A stretch of DNA of 64,000 nucleotides from Orobanche coerulescens (GCA_033398695.1 CM065815.1:5822501-5886500); one strand, 5' to 3'; shown: positions 34,968-48,464, numbered from the stretch's first letter. The notes: generated from the letters alone by a model not told the origin. Made by a program: numbers and translations.

Positions 34968-37900
34968 ATGTTAGAGCAATTACTCATATTTACAAGAGGA
35001 GGTCTGATCCTATGGACTTGCAGAGAGCTTGGGAATGCTCTTAGAGGCTCTCCCATCGACACTTTGATTAGGTCCTGCCTTTTGGAGGAAAGATCAGGTG
35101 CTGCCTCTTATAACTATGACGCCCCTGGTGCTGCTTACACTCTTAAATGGACTTTCCACAATGAGCTTGGCCTTGTATTTGTTGCTGTGTATCAGCGGAT
35201 TCTCCATCTTTTATACGTAGATGATTTGCTTTCTATGGTTAAGCAAGAGTTTTCTAAGATTTACGATCCAAAGCGAATTTTGTACAATGACTTTGATGGT
35301 ATATTTCAACAACTTAAGAAGGAAGCCGAGGCCCGTGCTGAGGAAATGAAGAAGTCAAAGCAGGTAAGTAAGCCCGTGAATAATAATCCTGGTAGGAAAC
35401 AAAGACAATTGCAACATGGCAGTTTCAATGGAGATAATCAAAAAAAGAGTGGAGGTGATGATGGAAATGATGATGGAGATGGGGACAAGTTCAGAGGCCG
35501 CCCGCTGGAAAATGGCAATCTTAGGAATAATAATTCTGAGAAAGAGGAAGTGTTTAATGCTAATGGGAAAGAGCATGGGGTTTCCAGTAATGGGGCTTTT
35601 GATGTGAATAAGCTGCAGAACCGTAGGTCAAAAGGTGGAAAGAAAAATGTTGTTAACAAGGTTCCTAAAGTAGAAACGAAGACAAAAACTAAAAGGGATA
35701 GAGTTTGGGATGATTCACCGAAAGAGGCAAAGTTGGATTATACTGATCCAGGGAGTGAGAATGGGGAAGAGAACATTATATCAGTTGTAGCAGCAGATGA
35801 AGGGGAGAGTATGATGGACAAAGAGGAGATTGTTAGCAGCGATAGTGAATCTGAGGAAGAGGACACCGGAAAGGATAGTAATGTTGTTACGAAGAAGAAA
35901 GGTTGGTTCTCGTCCATCTTCGAGAGGTATATATTTGCTGTCATCCACGCGAAGTCGGTTTGATAATTCTTGTTCCTGTTTCTTTTGTCTTATTTGTATG
36001 AAAATAGTAAATACTGAACATTTGGGATATGTTGTAGATCTATTTTATTGCTACTTGCACCTCTTTTATGCATATAAATACTATGAGGCAGGTTGAATGT
36101 CTGCAGCAAAATTTGAATGCAAACTATTTTTTCTTCCTTCATTTTGTGTGTTTGGATCAATGAGCTTCCTCTTTTATTTGAAAAAATGATAACTTTATCC
36201 CATGCTTTTAAATTGGTTAGAAGCTTTATTCATTAGTGATAAATATGCCTGTGAAGACAGTGGAACATTCCTTGTCTGGGTCAGAGCACTAGAAATCTGA
36301 CTACTTTTCTGCCAAATTTATGAGTATTGTTCTATTTGTTTTTATAAGTAAAAATGTAAGATACCTGGTCAAATCAAATCAATTCAACCGAAGGCCCCGC
36401 AGAAAAAAGCTATCACATAGTTGTACGTTTGCTGCGTTGCAAATCATACTAAAATTTACGTTGATTTATCTTATGATTTGGGTATCTATTCACATGCCAT
36501 TGTAGTAGTGCACCTATAGATCTCTCTTGATCAACTTTTTCTATGTTCAGTATTGGCGGAAAAGCGAATTTGGAGAAGTCTGACCTAGAACCAGCTCTGA
36601 AAGCGCTGAAGGACAAGCTTATGACCAAGAATGTGGTATGTTATTCATGTCTTTATCTACTTATTCTTGCCCTCAGTTTTGGGGATTGGACCTGTAACGT
36701 GGCAATTGATTTAGTATTATTTCTCTTCATGCATAAGTGGCATTCTACATATTCACCATGCGCTGTTTCTCTGAAATGTTTTTTTGAACAGGCTGAAGAA
36801 ATAGCTGAAAAACTTTGTGAATCAGTAGCAGCAAGTCTTGAGGGAAAAAGGCTAACCACTTTTACAAGAATCTCTTCAACTGTTCAGGTACTACAGAATC
36901 ATTGCTCGGACAATTTAGGAAATTGAAAAGGCAGACAGATTAAGAAACACCTCCTTAATGGAAAAAATATGTATAGTTGCAACTTTTGTATTCATGTGTA
37001 ATGTGGATGTGGTACTTTAACAGTATTCCAATTGATTTTATCAGGCTGCCATGGAAGATGCCCTTGTTCGCATTTTAACACCTAGACGCTCCATTGACAT
37101 TCTAAGGGATGTTCATGCTGCCAAGGAGCAAGGAAAACCATACGTGGTGGTTTTTGTCGGAGTTAATGGAGTTGGGAAATCTACCAATCTTGCTAAGGTT
37201 AGTCCTAAGTCCTGATTAACATAACCTAAAAAAAATGTTTTTTGGTTGCGTATTTATCACGTGATTTTCTCATTATGCCGTTGCAGGTTGCGTACTGGCT
37301 TCTGCAGCATAATATCAATGTCATGATGGCTGCCTGTGACACGTTCAGATCAGGTGCTGTCGAGCAGCTGCGTACCCATGCACGTAGACTCCAGGTAGAT
37401 TATAGTGACAAACTTGTGAATTACATGGGATTACGTAATAGCTCTAACTTGAGTGGTAAATGTTATGCAACCATCAGATCCCAATTTTCGAGAAGGGTTA
37501 TGAAAAGGATCCCGCAATTGTAGCAAAAGAAGCAATACAAGAGGCCAGTCGAAATAGCTCAGAAGTTGTTCTTGTGGATACAGCTGGAAGAATGCAGGTA
37601 AATTATGAAATCTGTATATCCTTTTTTTTTTTTTTTTTTTTTTTTTCTCCTGGTGTGTGTTTTCTCTACCAACTTGTTAAGCATACAAGCTAGGGAACCC
37701 TAACGTAACCCAAAACCATGGTCAAAGATAAATGATTGACTCCCGCTTATATACCGTTCCACAATTTCATGCGGAACTGGAATCGAGTGGGATATAGTAA
37801 TACAATTACCTGCCTGTCATTGCTTCATTGATTATGTGCAGGATAATGAACCATTGATGCGAGCTCTCTCTAAGCTTATTTATGTGAACAGTCCGGATCT

Positions 37901-38450
37901 GGTTTTGTTTGTTGGTGAGGCACTTGTGGGGAATGATGCAGTAGATCAGTTGTCTAAGTTCAATCAGGTCAGTTGAATATTTTTTTTTCCCGCATTACCT
38001 ACAATTAGTTCTTTCATCTTTCACTTTTGTTGATGTATTTTCCTTGAATGTGTTTCAGAAATTAGGCGACCTATCACCCTCGCCCGATCCGAGGTTGATT
38101 GACGGAATCCTGTTGACCAAATTTGATACTATTGATGACAAGGTAAACACCAAACACTTCTGCCCGTTGTTGAGCTCTGCTTTATTAGCTTTTACTATAT
38201 CTTTCGTGATTATTATTATTATTATTATTACTACTACTACTCTTATTACTATTAATTAATATTACTATCTTTTTTATATTGCTTATTGCATTTATTTTAT
38301 TAATTACGTGATAAATGCTTGTAGGTGGGAGCTGCATTGTCCATGGTTTACATTTCTGGAGCGCCCGTGATGTTTGTTGGGTGTGGGCAGTCGTATACCG
38401 ACTTGAAGAAGCTTAATGTCAAGTCTATCGTGAAGACTCTCCTTAAATAA
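34968..38450 (+). CDS. SRPRA: Signal recognition particle receptor subunit alpha (docking protein)
   Basis: Nine coding exons give 618 aa: 34968-35926, 36551-36635, 36792-36887, 37045-37197, 37287-37394, 37478-37597, 37842-37967, 38059-38142, 38325-38450. All splice sites are GT-AG and phases join cleanly. The product is the SRP GTPase at the ER membrane that docks ribosome-SRP complexes and hands them to the translocon. Residues 1 to about 130 form the SRX domain that binds the beta subunit ([16 protein letters not shown]). A charged linker rich in Lys, Asn, Asp and Glu follows to about 310, then the N domain. The G domain has P-loop GVNGVGKST (419-427), DTFRSGA (449), DTAGR (501-505) and TKFD (569-572), ending [11 protein letters not shown]. 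The start is the first ATG after the 5'-UTR intron acceptor at 34943. The gene looks intact. Its leader is duplicated in inverted orientation upstream. Confidence 0.96.
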
Positions 38451-38628
38451 GATACAATGAGATATAGCCTGGTCTAGGCGAAATTCTGATGCTGTTAGTC
38501 GACTGGTGATCTAAATCTATTGTGTTGCAACTCTGTGAACTTTCCCATCTGTGATCTTTCTACTTCGCTAATAAAGGTGAATTGTTTCAGACATCCAGTG
38601 ATGGTTTGTTTTAGCAACTTCGTGTGTG

Positions 38629-38660
<32 letters not shown>

Positions 38661-39550
38661 CGCGCGCGCGCGCGTACAGGGCGGGCGGGAAAAAAACACT
38701 ATTTATATCCCTAAAAATCAACCACACAATAGACTTGGAACTGAAGAAGGAAGATGCGATTACAACTAGTGAAAGTAAGAACTAAAATTATATTAAAAAA
38801 AATAAATCTAGAGATTAGGGGTTAAGAAAGGGGAAGAATTTAAAGAGAGAAAGAGTTTGGCTCTTGACAATTTAAAAAATGAGAAGATGTTCTAAAATAA
38901 GCGGGTCAAACATCTATTTATAGTTTGTCTCAAAAATACTAAAAATAAGCACGCGCCTAGGGGTCGGTCAAGACACCTCGCCTCGGGCAGCCATCGGTCG
39001 AGTCCTTGGTCTAGCGTTTCTCAGGAGCTCGGTCCGCAGCACTTGACCTAGGTCGCACAACACTCGGCGGCTCGATCGCGCGTCTCTCGGCGACTTGATC
39101 ATGCAGGACCTGGAAGTTCGGTATCATAGCTCAGACAACTGAGGGCTCAGAGTCGAGAAATCGAGCCCTCGGTCAATGGGTGATCGACCTTCGGTCATGT
39201 GATGTTTCGGATCTCGTTGGCCCCTTCTTGATCCCGATCGGGTTTGCTCGAACCATTTTCGCTCCCACCTATAAAAATATATAAAAATTATAAAAATCAC
39301 AAAAATCACCAAAAATATGAAACAACAAAAGATCCTAAGAAGCGAGACAAAATCACAAAAAACACAATATTACGCGACTTAAACGACAATAAAAACACTA
39401 ACAGAAATGGTCAAAACACTGGTTGCATAAGCCACATAGGCTTACCTTTGGAAGTTGTGGTATCATTTGATCATATGAATTTGGTAATTGTTCTTGTGCA
39501 TATGCGACAAGATTTGCCTTTATGATATTTTATTGTTTGATGTTGGGTTT
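38451..39550. other. 3' UTR, compound microsatellite and GC-rich LTR-like block
   Basis: Bases 38451-38620 are the SRP-receptor 3' UTR. A (TA)n(GT)n(GC)n microsatellite occupies about 38624-38672. From 38930 to 39250 the DNA is GC-rich with TCGGTC, GCTCGATCG and CGACTTGATC motifs. On the minus strand this block stands upstream of CTATAAATAG (about 38916-38925), the order seen in the LTRs of this window, so an inverted LTR fragment is likely. No termini were found. Confidence 0.45.
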
Positions 39551-40026
39551 ACTTTTTTTTTTTTTTTTTTTTTTAAATTGACTTTCATTAAACACCAAAA
39601 GCGAGCTATCTCCAAGATTTTAAAAGCAAGTTCAAAACCAATGAAACGAGAATACAACGGACCAAGAAAAAACCCAACACTACCAACCGAAAACCCCTAC
39701 TAAAAAATCTATGGAAAACCTAACAATAGCACAATTATTTATCGACATCTTGATAACCTTCACTTCTCAAGATCTTATGAAGCTCTGCATAAAATCCTGC
39801 AAATTCTCAACCCCTAAAGCCCTAGCCAAAGCAACTGTTTCTTCAGCTTCTACGTCCAACGAGCTACGATCAATTCGTATTCCCGCTTCATGAACCAAAT
39901 CCTCGACAACCGTCTGTTCCACCACCTGATCATTCTGCAAGTGTAGCTCCGAACCCATGTTTAGATCTGGAGTACAAAAAACACCATGCGATTCCCTCTC
40001 TTCGTTAGTACCCTGAGGATTTACCT
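39551..40026 (-). mobile_element. LINE 3' end with poly(A), internally deleted
   Basis: On the minus strand the sequence ends TTTTGGTGTTTAATGAAAGT followed by about 20 A (the T run 39553-39574), typical of plant L1 LINE tails. Upstream, a frame (39958-39767 and open back to about 40026) reads an acidic ORF1-like C-terminus (HLQNDQVVEQTVVEDLVHEA, then LARALGVENLQDF). Since ORF1 is almost directly joined to the 3' tail, most of ORF2 appears deleted. The ORF1 call is tentative. Confidence 0.5.
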
Positions 40027-41448
40027 AGGTCCAGTACTTTGTGTATATGTGATTCGTATGTGACAGTGACTTATTCTGAGATTTTTGGAATATTGATGAG
40101 GTACTTGAACGTTCTGCGAATGAGCCCTAGTATTGTACCAACTTCATTGCATGAGTTTGACGAGACCTACGAGGATCCGTAACGGTGGATCATGGGATCA
40201 TGACTCTTTGATGTGATGTTCATTCGTACGAATCTGACGAGATCTACGAGGACTCATAATAGTGAATCATGGAGTGGGAACAATATTGAAGATAATCCAA
40301 CACGTTGATAAAATTATGAATCCAATAAAGTGAAGCATATTAAATACTTATAATCATGTGCCCTTTAAATACATAGTAAAAAAATTGGTAAAAAAAATCG
40401 ATTAATAAAAATACAAAAAGAACATATACTGCCTTCATCCCACTTAAAAATTAAATTTTCTAGTTTTTCCAAAATACTACATCAACCGGTTCGTCCATGA
40501 AGAAACCCCATATAGTGCATTCCCTGCCGGATGCACTACACGTGGCGTAACATGGACGGTATCTACATCAACCCATAAAAACCACACCAAACTGTTACTT
40601 CATCAAACACTCTCTCTCACTTTAAGAGAGACTTGTTCATACTTCTAAAAACTATTTAAAAAACTATTTCCAAACCCGCACAAAAAATCTGAAAACAATG
40701 AATTGTTCGTATATCAGACTTTATGTTATAAAACTAAAAAAATTATTATTTTATTTATTTTTTATAATTCGAGACATTACACAGGTATGTAAATAAAAGA
40801 GCTAGGGATATATGAGAGAGAGCTAATTCCCCTTAATCAGAGCCGAAAATCAAACCAAACTACTCGATACTCGATTTGAGTTTGATTTGTAAAAAGCTCG
40901 TTTGAGCTCGATTCGTTAATGTAATGATTCAAGCTTGAACAGAATTTTTTATATGATAAAATATAAATTCAACTTGAGATCGGCTAAATTTGAATAAAAA
41001 TTATAAAATACATATTAAAAAATCAAACTATTCGAGCTTGATATACGTTCGACTCAATAAAAGCTCGTTCAAGTTCAACTCGATTACTAATCAAATCAAG
41101 CTCAAACATTACGTTTAAAGCTCGATAAAATTTCAAACAAGTTTTAACATATGTTTGGTTCGTTTAGATTGTTTTACACTCACTACCTTTAATACAACCA
41201 CCGCGCTTCAGTATCAGATAATTATCATTTTTAAAATTTCATTTTCCTCTACACGCAGACACGCACTTCTTTCAACCTGAAATTTCTTTTTTTTTTTTCT
41301 TTTTTTTTTGTCGATGGAGCAGAAATCACAGTTTCCGAATAACGAAACATGGAATAATAGAGCGTTCATTGTTGTTTTAAGTAGCATTAAATAATTATAT
41401 GGTAGTATTCTCATATAGCAGTAAGCGTTATTTTCAGTTGTAGAAATC

Positions 41449-41482
<34 letters not shown>

Positions 41483-41564
41483 TGTAACGTAAATCCCCCC
41501 TTTCGTTTGTGTTTTTGAAAAAAAAAAAAGAGAATCAGAGATTTCCGCGTTTCTGGAGAGGAAG
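40027..41564. other. Intergenic, AT-rich, with a possible MITE
   Basis: Bases 40150-40270 contain two diverged copies of a TGACGAGA-CTACGAGGA segment about 75 bp apart. Bases 40840-41165 are rich in GCTCGTTTGAGCTCGA and AAGCTCG-TCAAG motifs in both orientations, like the subterminal zones of hAT-type MITEs, but I found no termini. T runs lie at 41286-41310 and 41451-41469. The CLB1 leader begins in the last hundred bases. Confidence 0.4.
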
Positions 41565-42876
41565 ATGGGGTTGATAACGGGGTTGGTGATGGGAATGCTG
41601 ACTGGGATCGCGTTAATGGCGGGTTGGAACTACATGATGCGCTACCGGAGCAGCCAACGTGTTGCCAAGGTTTCCTTCAGCTAGTTATTGTTCACACTGT
41701 AATTTGATTTCTGCATATTTGTCCAGAAAATTGAAATTCATGTTGCTAGTGCTATTTGGTGATTAGTTTTTATATGTTTTAGCCTTTGCGGTGCCTTCTA
41801 TGAACTTGGGACGGTAATAACTTTGACCTGATGATTTGTTGTGGAGTGAAGTCTCTTTTTCGCTGGAAAATGATGTCCGAATTCAATATTTCTGTTTATT
41901 GCTACACATCTCTCCAAATTCAGGGTGTAGGTTTTGATATTTTGGCCTTCTACTGTCAGTTGTAGTTGATATACTTTCGGTGTTTTGGAAGTTTCGTAAG
42001 ATCCTCCTATATTTGAAGATTTATTGTTCTGTTTGTTTGGACAGGCAGTTGACATCAAGTTACTGAGCTCACTGAAGAAGGACGATATGAAAAAAATCTG
42101 CGGGGAAAATTGTCCAGAGTGGATATCGTTTCCTGTTTTTGAGCAGGTTAAACTATTGTTTATAGTATTGCTAATTGGTTTGAGGGGTTGCGTGTATATG
42201 TTTGGTGTGACTTATCTGATGATGGTGATGATCTGTATCTGTTTGGTCTGTTATTATCCTTTTAAGGTTCCGGTTTTCAATCTGTTTTGCTGGTGAGTTT
42301 CCTTTCGTTTCATTTACATGAATTTAACATAATTATGACCATACTTTGTCTGTATGGTCTACTCCAAATTCCAAAAGCCTGAATGAATGGTTGATGTGGG
42401 GGGCTTATCTTAAGACCTTTGTTAGTACTTTATGAATAGGGATGCTTACTTTTTCATGTGCATGTACGTAGCAACATGGTATTAGCAGATTTGACGAAAG
42501 AGGATTATGTGACGAATCTTGATTACATGGGTTGAGATTTTGCTTCATTGTTGAGTATGAATCACATTAATCTAAGGGAGAGGATATTTACTTGATTCGA
42601 TAATGGCTTCTGTGATTCCGTTATTTTTCCAATTTAAAGGAAACCCATGTGAATTGGGTTGATTTCCCCTCTGGACATGGGCCTAATCAATCATCTGATG
42701 TGACTTTGTTTATCTGGAAATGGTAAGAAATGAAAGCAGGAGTTCTGAATTTAGAATTCACATCTGATTGAGAGTAAGATAAATATTTTGAAGATTCGGA
42801 GTGTGCATCATATTAGATTTTTGTTGATTTATGATTGTGTTGTAGAATATATGAGTCTCTAGCAACGAAACTGTAC

Positions 42877-42915
<39 letters not shown>

Positions 42916-45900
42916 GTAACCCTGCCGTTTAATGTTTCGTTTCACGTGTTCCGTTCAAAAAAAGTTTATGTGACCATATGCCGTTTTCACTCTTCTTTAT
43001 GAACATGAATTGGGCATTGTCGTTCATTCTTGTTGTCTGCATTTCAGGTCAAATGGCTGAACAAACAACTGGGCAAATTGTGGCCATTTGTTGCAGATGT
43101 AAGTCTCTTTTGTAAAGCACTTGATATTGCTGATAAGAGGCCCATGCCATGTTTTGCTTCAAAATTTCAGAAACTGAAGTTTTTAGCATTTTATGGTTCT
43201 CATTTAGGTTTTCAGTCAACTACGGTAACTGCTAACTTTCTTGAATGGTTCCTTTCAGGCAGCAGAGGCTGTCATAAAAGAATCTGTTGAACCATTATTG
43301 GAAGAATATCGTCCTCCAGGGATTACATCTTTGAAATTTAGCAAACTGTCTCTTGGAACTGTGTCTCCTAAAATTGAAGGTTGAAACATTGTTGATTCAT
43401 CAATGTGATTGTATATCCTTTTCTTTTTTCTTATTTTTCCCTCATGTGGGTTCATTGTATGGAGATTTCTCCTTTTTACTGACTTTTTCCCCCCAAAAAC
43501 AGGGGTAGGGTGGGGTGGGACTGGGAGGTAATGGGTGAAAGGGGGATGACACTGAAAAATGTGGTTTTTCAAACTTTTTTAGGCCTTAGAGATATGGAGG
43601 CTTATAAATTTCTACGCAACACTGTTAATATGTCATTATTTTATTGCATCTTTTTCCCATACATACTGGGAAATAAGCACAGTTGTCAACTTTACCATAT
43701 ATTATGTTTTTTTGCCTTCAGATGAGAAGATTGTGGAGCAAGTTAATAATCATTAATAAGTTGCCTAGCAAAGTCGAACATATGTTTCAGAATTCGAGAA
43801 TGCGTATGAGATAAATAGTTGTAGCAGATATTGATTGTGCCTCATAGTTGCTTACATACTGTCATTTATGGATCTCCCACTGTGTTAGGAACTATTTTAT
43901 GCTTCGACTAATGCTTCGTAGTGTGTTTAATTGCTTAATTCGTGAAGGGGTTCGAGTTCAGAGTCTTAAAGAAGGTCAAATCACAATGGATATTGACCTC
44001 CGCTGGGGTGGTGATCCAAGCATTATTTTAGCTGTTGAGGCTGCACTTGTTGCTTCTATACCCATTCAGGTCGGTAAATCAAATATTCCTGGAAAATCTG
44101 GATTTGATTTGGAAATGTTTGGGATTTGGATACGTATGGAAACGCAAAAAAAATTATCAAAATATACCGAGGCTGCAGTAAATAACATTTCTATGTCCCA
44201 TGAGAAGAGTCAACTTTGGTCAATGTATAACTTTTCTTTTTAGTCATTATAACGAATGTACAACTCATTTTAAACATCTATTTTTACCTTTTTTTTTCAC
44301 TGTTTTGTCCGATCAACTTATAGTGTAATTTATATGACATAAAACATTAATTTGAGAAGTATTATTATAAATTTTGATTTGATATTGATGTTGATTTTTG
44401 AAAGTTGACTCTTTTTATGGGACAATCTATTTCTCAAAGTGGACTCCTTTTATGTGATGGAGGGAGTATTATTTGTTTTCAACAGTACAGTTTATTATTT
44501 TTAGTTATGCTTGATTCATAATGCTGTATGGATTGAAACGGAAAAATTGCCATTTTGTGTTCATTGCAGTTGAAGGATCTTAAAGTTTTTACTGTAGTTC
44601 GTGCTATATTTCAACTTGCGGATGAAATTCCTTGCATCTCTGCTGTAGTGGTTGCTCTTCTTGCTGAGGTAATATCATGGGCATACCTATTAATTTGCTT
44701 ACGGATACTCATTGAGTTTCTCAGAAAATGTTTTGCGATAATTAAGTGTGGAAAATCTTTAAAATTTTAAAAAGAATTTCTTACCAGTGTTTCTTTCTCT
44801 AGCGATGACGATATCATTGAAATTACTAATTATGAATGTATGTCGTTTCTGCCTTTTGATGTCACTCAGCCAAAGCCACGAATTGATTATACTCTGAAGG
44901 CTGTTGGTGGAAGTATAACAGCTATTCCTGGGATTTCCGATATGATTGATGTGAGTTTCGATATTTAATTTCCTGGTTAGTGATTGAATTTTATACTATT
45001 TGGACTGACTATAGTTCTTTATTTCGTTAAGGACACTGTCAATACTATCGTGACGGATATGCTACAGTGGCCCCACAGGATTGTTGTTCCCATTGGTGGC
45101 ATACCTGTGGATACCAGGTGAACCATGATCTGCTTATACTTTTTTCTCTTCAACTGTCTTCTTATTCATGTTATGATTTTTGCGCTATAAGTCTTCTATT
45201 TTATGGTTTTGCAACATTCGAATTGTCATTGTTGTATAAGTTGTATCAATTCTCTTATTACCCAACTACGGAGAGACAAAGTGAGAGATAAACAAGCGAG
45301 CTGGCTAGTTAAAATATCACGAAATAACGCCTAAATTTTGTAATGGATAGTTTACAGTGTTTGTTTCTCACAATATCCATCCTTGTTATATATAAACAAG
45401 TCAAACATGGTACTGGAGGTACTCCAGAAATAGCTAAAGATACACTCCCCGTATTCCCCCCACCCCCCCCCCACCCACCCCCACCACCAAAAAAAAAAGG
45501 GGTCAAGGGGTCAGGGAGTGCATATCATTAGCGCTTAGGGAAGGTTTAATGTTTGTTCGTTGTTATAAGAAATTTCGTCTTCAAGAATGAAAATGAATCT
45601 AATGACATTTCTGTAGAATAAGACACTGATTTATTTCCTCATGCTCCACGAGTGCTGGCTGCAAACCTTAATGTGCATCTATAGTGGTAATAGAATACTA
45701 AATAAGAACTGTGTTAAAGTCAATTATCCGCCAAAAAAAGGAGGAAAAACTCATATGTCCTAGTTCGACACTTCTACTTGCTATCAGAATGTGGTTCTTT
45801 CAACATGATCCAAGTGGATGACTTTTAATTGTTTATTCTTCATCTTTGCAGTGAACTGGAGCTTAAGCCAGTCGGAAAGCTCACGGTAACTGTAATACGG

Positions 45901-47443
45901 GCAAACGACTTGAAAAACATGGAGTTGATTGGAAAATCTGATCCCTATGTTGTTTTACACATTCGTCCTCTGTTCAAAGTCAAAACGAAGGTTGTAGAAA
46001 ACAACTTGAATCCTGTTTGGAACCAAACATTTGAGCTAATCGCAGAAGACAAGGAGACTCAGTCACTCATTATTGAGGTTTTTTTAATCTCTCGGACCTT
46101 TTTTTTATTCTCCACATTACTTGTGTAGTGTACTAATATTTTCTCCGTTCACTGAAAATCAAGTTTCTTATGTGTATTGGAAACAGGTATTTGATCAAGA
46201 CATTGGACAGGATAAGCGATTGGGCATTACAAAGTTACCTCTGATCGAGTTGAAACCTGAAAAAAAAGAGATGGAACTAAGGCTGCTTCCATCACTTGAT
46301 ATGCTTAAAATTAAAGATAAGAAGGATAGAGGAACTCTGTCTATTCAGGTACATACTTTAGTGATAATGATTCATCATCATCATATGCACCTTAATCCCA
46401 ACTATGTTGGGGTCGGTGACATGAGTTAGTGTTAAATAATGGCCCAAATTAGTTAACAGTATAAACTCTTGCTAAACACAAAGTAGCAAAGTTTTACGCC
46501 GGATGCCCTTCCCGTCGCAATCTTCGTATAGGAGAATTTTTGTGATAATGATTGTATAATTTATTTTTGAGTAATATAAAATCATATTCTTAAGCACCTG
46601 CTCCCCCCCCCCCCCCGTTGTTTCGTTGGTTGTGGTGGCCTCAGTATGTTTATAATTTGAGTTTGGGTTATTACAAAACCTACCCTAAACTAGAGTTTCA
46701 TTCTAATCAAAATAACTATATACATCTTACAGTTACAGAATTAGAAATACCGCCATATCTGTGTCTATTATACAAATAGTACTTAACAGTAGTTATTTTG
46801 TGTCGATGTTTCGGGACTTGTTGCCATTGCTTTGGGCAGTTGTTTAACAGATGTATCGTGCACTGTTGGTTTTTCAGCAGGTTGGGACTTGATTGTATAG
46901 TAAATACAAATTTGGTGTTTTTTCCCCCTTTAAATAATGTATTGAAATTTTTAAACATAACCGAGTTATTCCATAATTAGACCGAACCTGGAGGTTGTTT
47001 CTTCTAATTGTCCCTTTCTAATTTCCCGTTGGTTGCTTAGAAAGATGCACCGTTGGTTTCAGGTGTTGTACCATGAATTTAACAAGGAGGAGCAACTAGC
47101 CGCCCTAGAAGAGGAGAAGAGGATCTTAGAACAACGAAAGAAACTGAAAGAGGCTGGAGTCATCGGGAGCACTATGGACGCCCTTGATGGTGCAACCTCG
47201 CTAGTCGGATCCGGTGTCGGTATGGTAGGTTCTGGTATTGGTGCTGGAGCCGGGCTCGTGGGAAGCGGCATAGGTGCTGGGGCCGGGCTTGTGGGGAGTG
47301 GGCTCGGAGCCGTTGGTAGCGGTCTGAGTAAAGCTGGAAAGTTTATGGGCAGGACCATCACGGGCCAATCGAGTGCGTCTAAGAGGAGCGGGACGTCCAC
47401 GCCGGTTAATTCTCAGGAAAACGGAGGCGCAAAGCCACTGTGA
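41565..47443 (+). CDS. CLB1: SMP-C2 domain lipid-binding protein, CLB1/SYT7 type
   Basis: Eleven exons give 511 aa: 41565-41669, 42045-42146, 43048-43098, 43259-43379, 43948-44069, 44570-44668, 44870-44950, 45032-45117, 45852-46077, 46187-46348, 47063-47443. It has an N-terminal membrane anchor (GLITGLVMGMLTGIALMAGW), an SMP lipid-transfer domain (about 70-250) with PGITSLKFSKLSLG and MDIDLRWGGDP, and one C2 domain (about 256-365; GKSDPYVVLHIRP, NNLNPVWNQTFEL). A charged helix (EEEKRILEQRKKLKEAG) and a Gly-rich tail repeating GSGIGAGAGLV complete it. The length fits the Arabidopsis CLB1 group (about 510 aa). Such proteins tether the ER to other membranes and move lipids; the Arabidopsis relative is also reported to bind DNA and act in stress responses. 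All introns are GT-AG. Introns hold an (AT)n run (about 42877-42907), a MITE and a SINE. The reading frame is intact. Confidence 0.95.
44185..44471. mobile_element. Stowaway-like MITE in CLB1 intron 5
   Basis: The right end GATGGAGGGAGTATT (about 44457-44471) is the classic CTCCCTCCATC-type terminus. Inside the left border, TCCCATGAGAAGAGTCAACT is the inverted counterpart of AGTTGACTCTTTTTATGGGA near 44402. It is AT-rich and non-coding. The left end is uncertain. Confidence 0.5.
46373..46541 (-). mobile_element. SINE-type retroposon in CLB1 intron 10, with 12-bp duplication
   Basis: GTGATAATGATT flanks the unit on both sides (46361-46372 and 46542-46553). On the minus strand the 169-bp unit ends GACCCCAACATAGTTGGGAT, TAAGG and an ATGATGATG tail, a 3' end common to many plant SINE/LINE families. 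It lies antisense to the gene in an intron and leaves the splice sites free. Confidence 0.78.
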
Positions 47444-48120
47444 GTGTTGATTTGTGTGAACATTTCCTTTCCTTTTTTTTTTTTTTTTTTTTTTTTAATT
47501 TGTGAATTTAGTGCGTGTGATTAGTTTTCAATCTATGTGCATTTTGCTGTGTTTGGTTGTGTTTGTTTAGATAATCAAAATCACCTTGGTAATTACTGAA
47601 TTAACTATGGATGAAATCATTAGTTCTTGACATAGTTTTAATTCTCTTGGAATTATTTTAGTTATACTTTTTTTCTCCAAAAATAAGACAAACCTGGATG
47701 GACTGTATGAAAGGGCCGAGTTTACCTCCATAATGAAAGGGGATGTTTTGTTCAAGGACTCGGAATACTCGATTCAGATTCTAAATTTAAATACTAGTAA
47801 TTTGTTTTAGGACTCGAAATTGATGTCCTCCCGTGCGATGCACGGCGTAAAATGTTAAATATTTTATTATATTAATAATATGTGATCGAATTTCAATAAT
47901 ATTATAAAATTATTATAAAAATATACATGAGTCGGTATACACGCATATATGTATAATATTATTTGATTTAGTTTCATTTATAAACTCTTATCATGTGATT
48001 TAAGGGCACATAAATTAATTAAGTACCAGTATTTATTTTTTCATATAGGACAATATGAGTCTTATATCTAATTTTATAAATAAGAAATTAAATTATGTTT
48101 ATTATTATCAACTTTTATTA

Positions 48121-48178
48121 TAGCTGACCCCAAAGCATTTTGGCACTAAGGCTCTGATGATGATGTTGTTGGTGTTGT
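48121..48178 (+). mobile_element. Truncated retroposon tail, 58 bp, with 17-bp duplication
   Basis: ATTATCAACTTTTATTA occurs at 48104-48120 and again at 48179-48195. Between them are only 58 bp: GCTGACCCCAAAGCATTTTG, then GCACTAAGG, then a GATGATGATGTTGTTGG tail. This is the same 3' end as in the CLB1-intron SINE, so it is an extremely 5'-truncated insertion made by target-primed reverse transcription. Confidence 0.82.
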
Positions 48179-48464
48179 ATTATCAACTTTTATTAAAAGT
48201 ATACAATCGATATTCTTACTAATATAATGTTTTTTATATGATTTGACATTAATGTAATATATTTTACTATTTTATAATCAAAACAAAATAATTCTTAAAA
48301 ATAAAATAATTGTTAAAAAGCTATGAAAATAAATTAAAAATATATCTTTCTTCAATAGTCTTATACTTTTATATTGAAATATTTTAATCATCAAAATATA
48401 TTATAATTATATTTATATTACTTTATATATACTATATGGATGTCAAATTAAAGAGCACGAAGTA

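Noticed and set aside
35355..35944. Minus-strand frames across the first SRP-receptor exon
   Set aside because: They are shadows of the low-complexity Lys/Asp/Asn linker read on the opposite strand.
41214..41414. Minus-strand 66-residue frame upstream of CLB1
   Set aside because: It is formed by a homopolymer (Lys run from the T tract) and has no family match.
47059..47400. Pro/Ala-rich minus-strand frame of 113 codons
   Set aside because: It is the antisense of the Gly-rich CLB1 tail.
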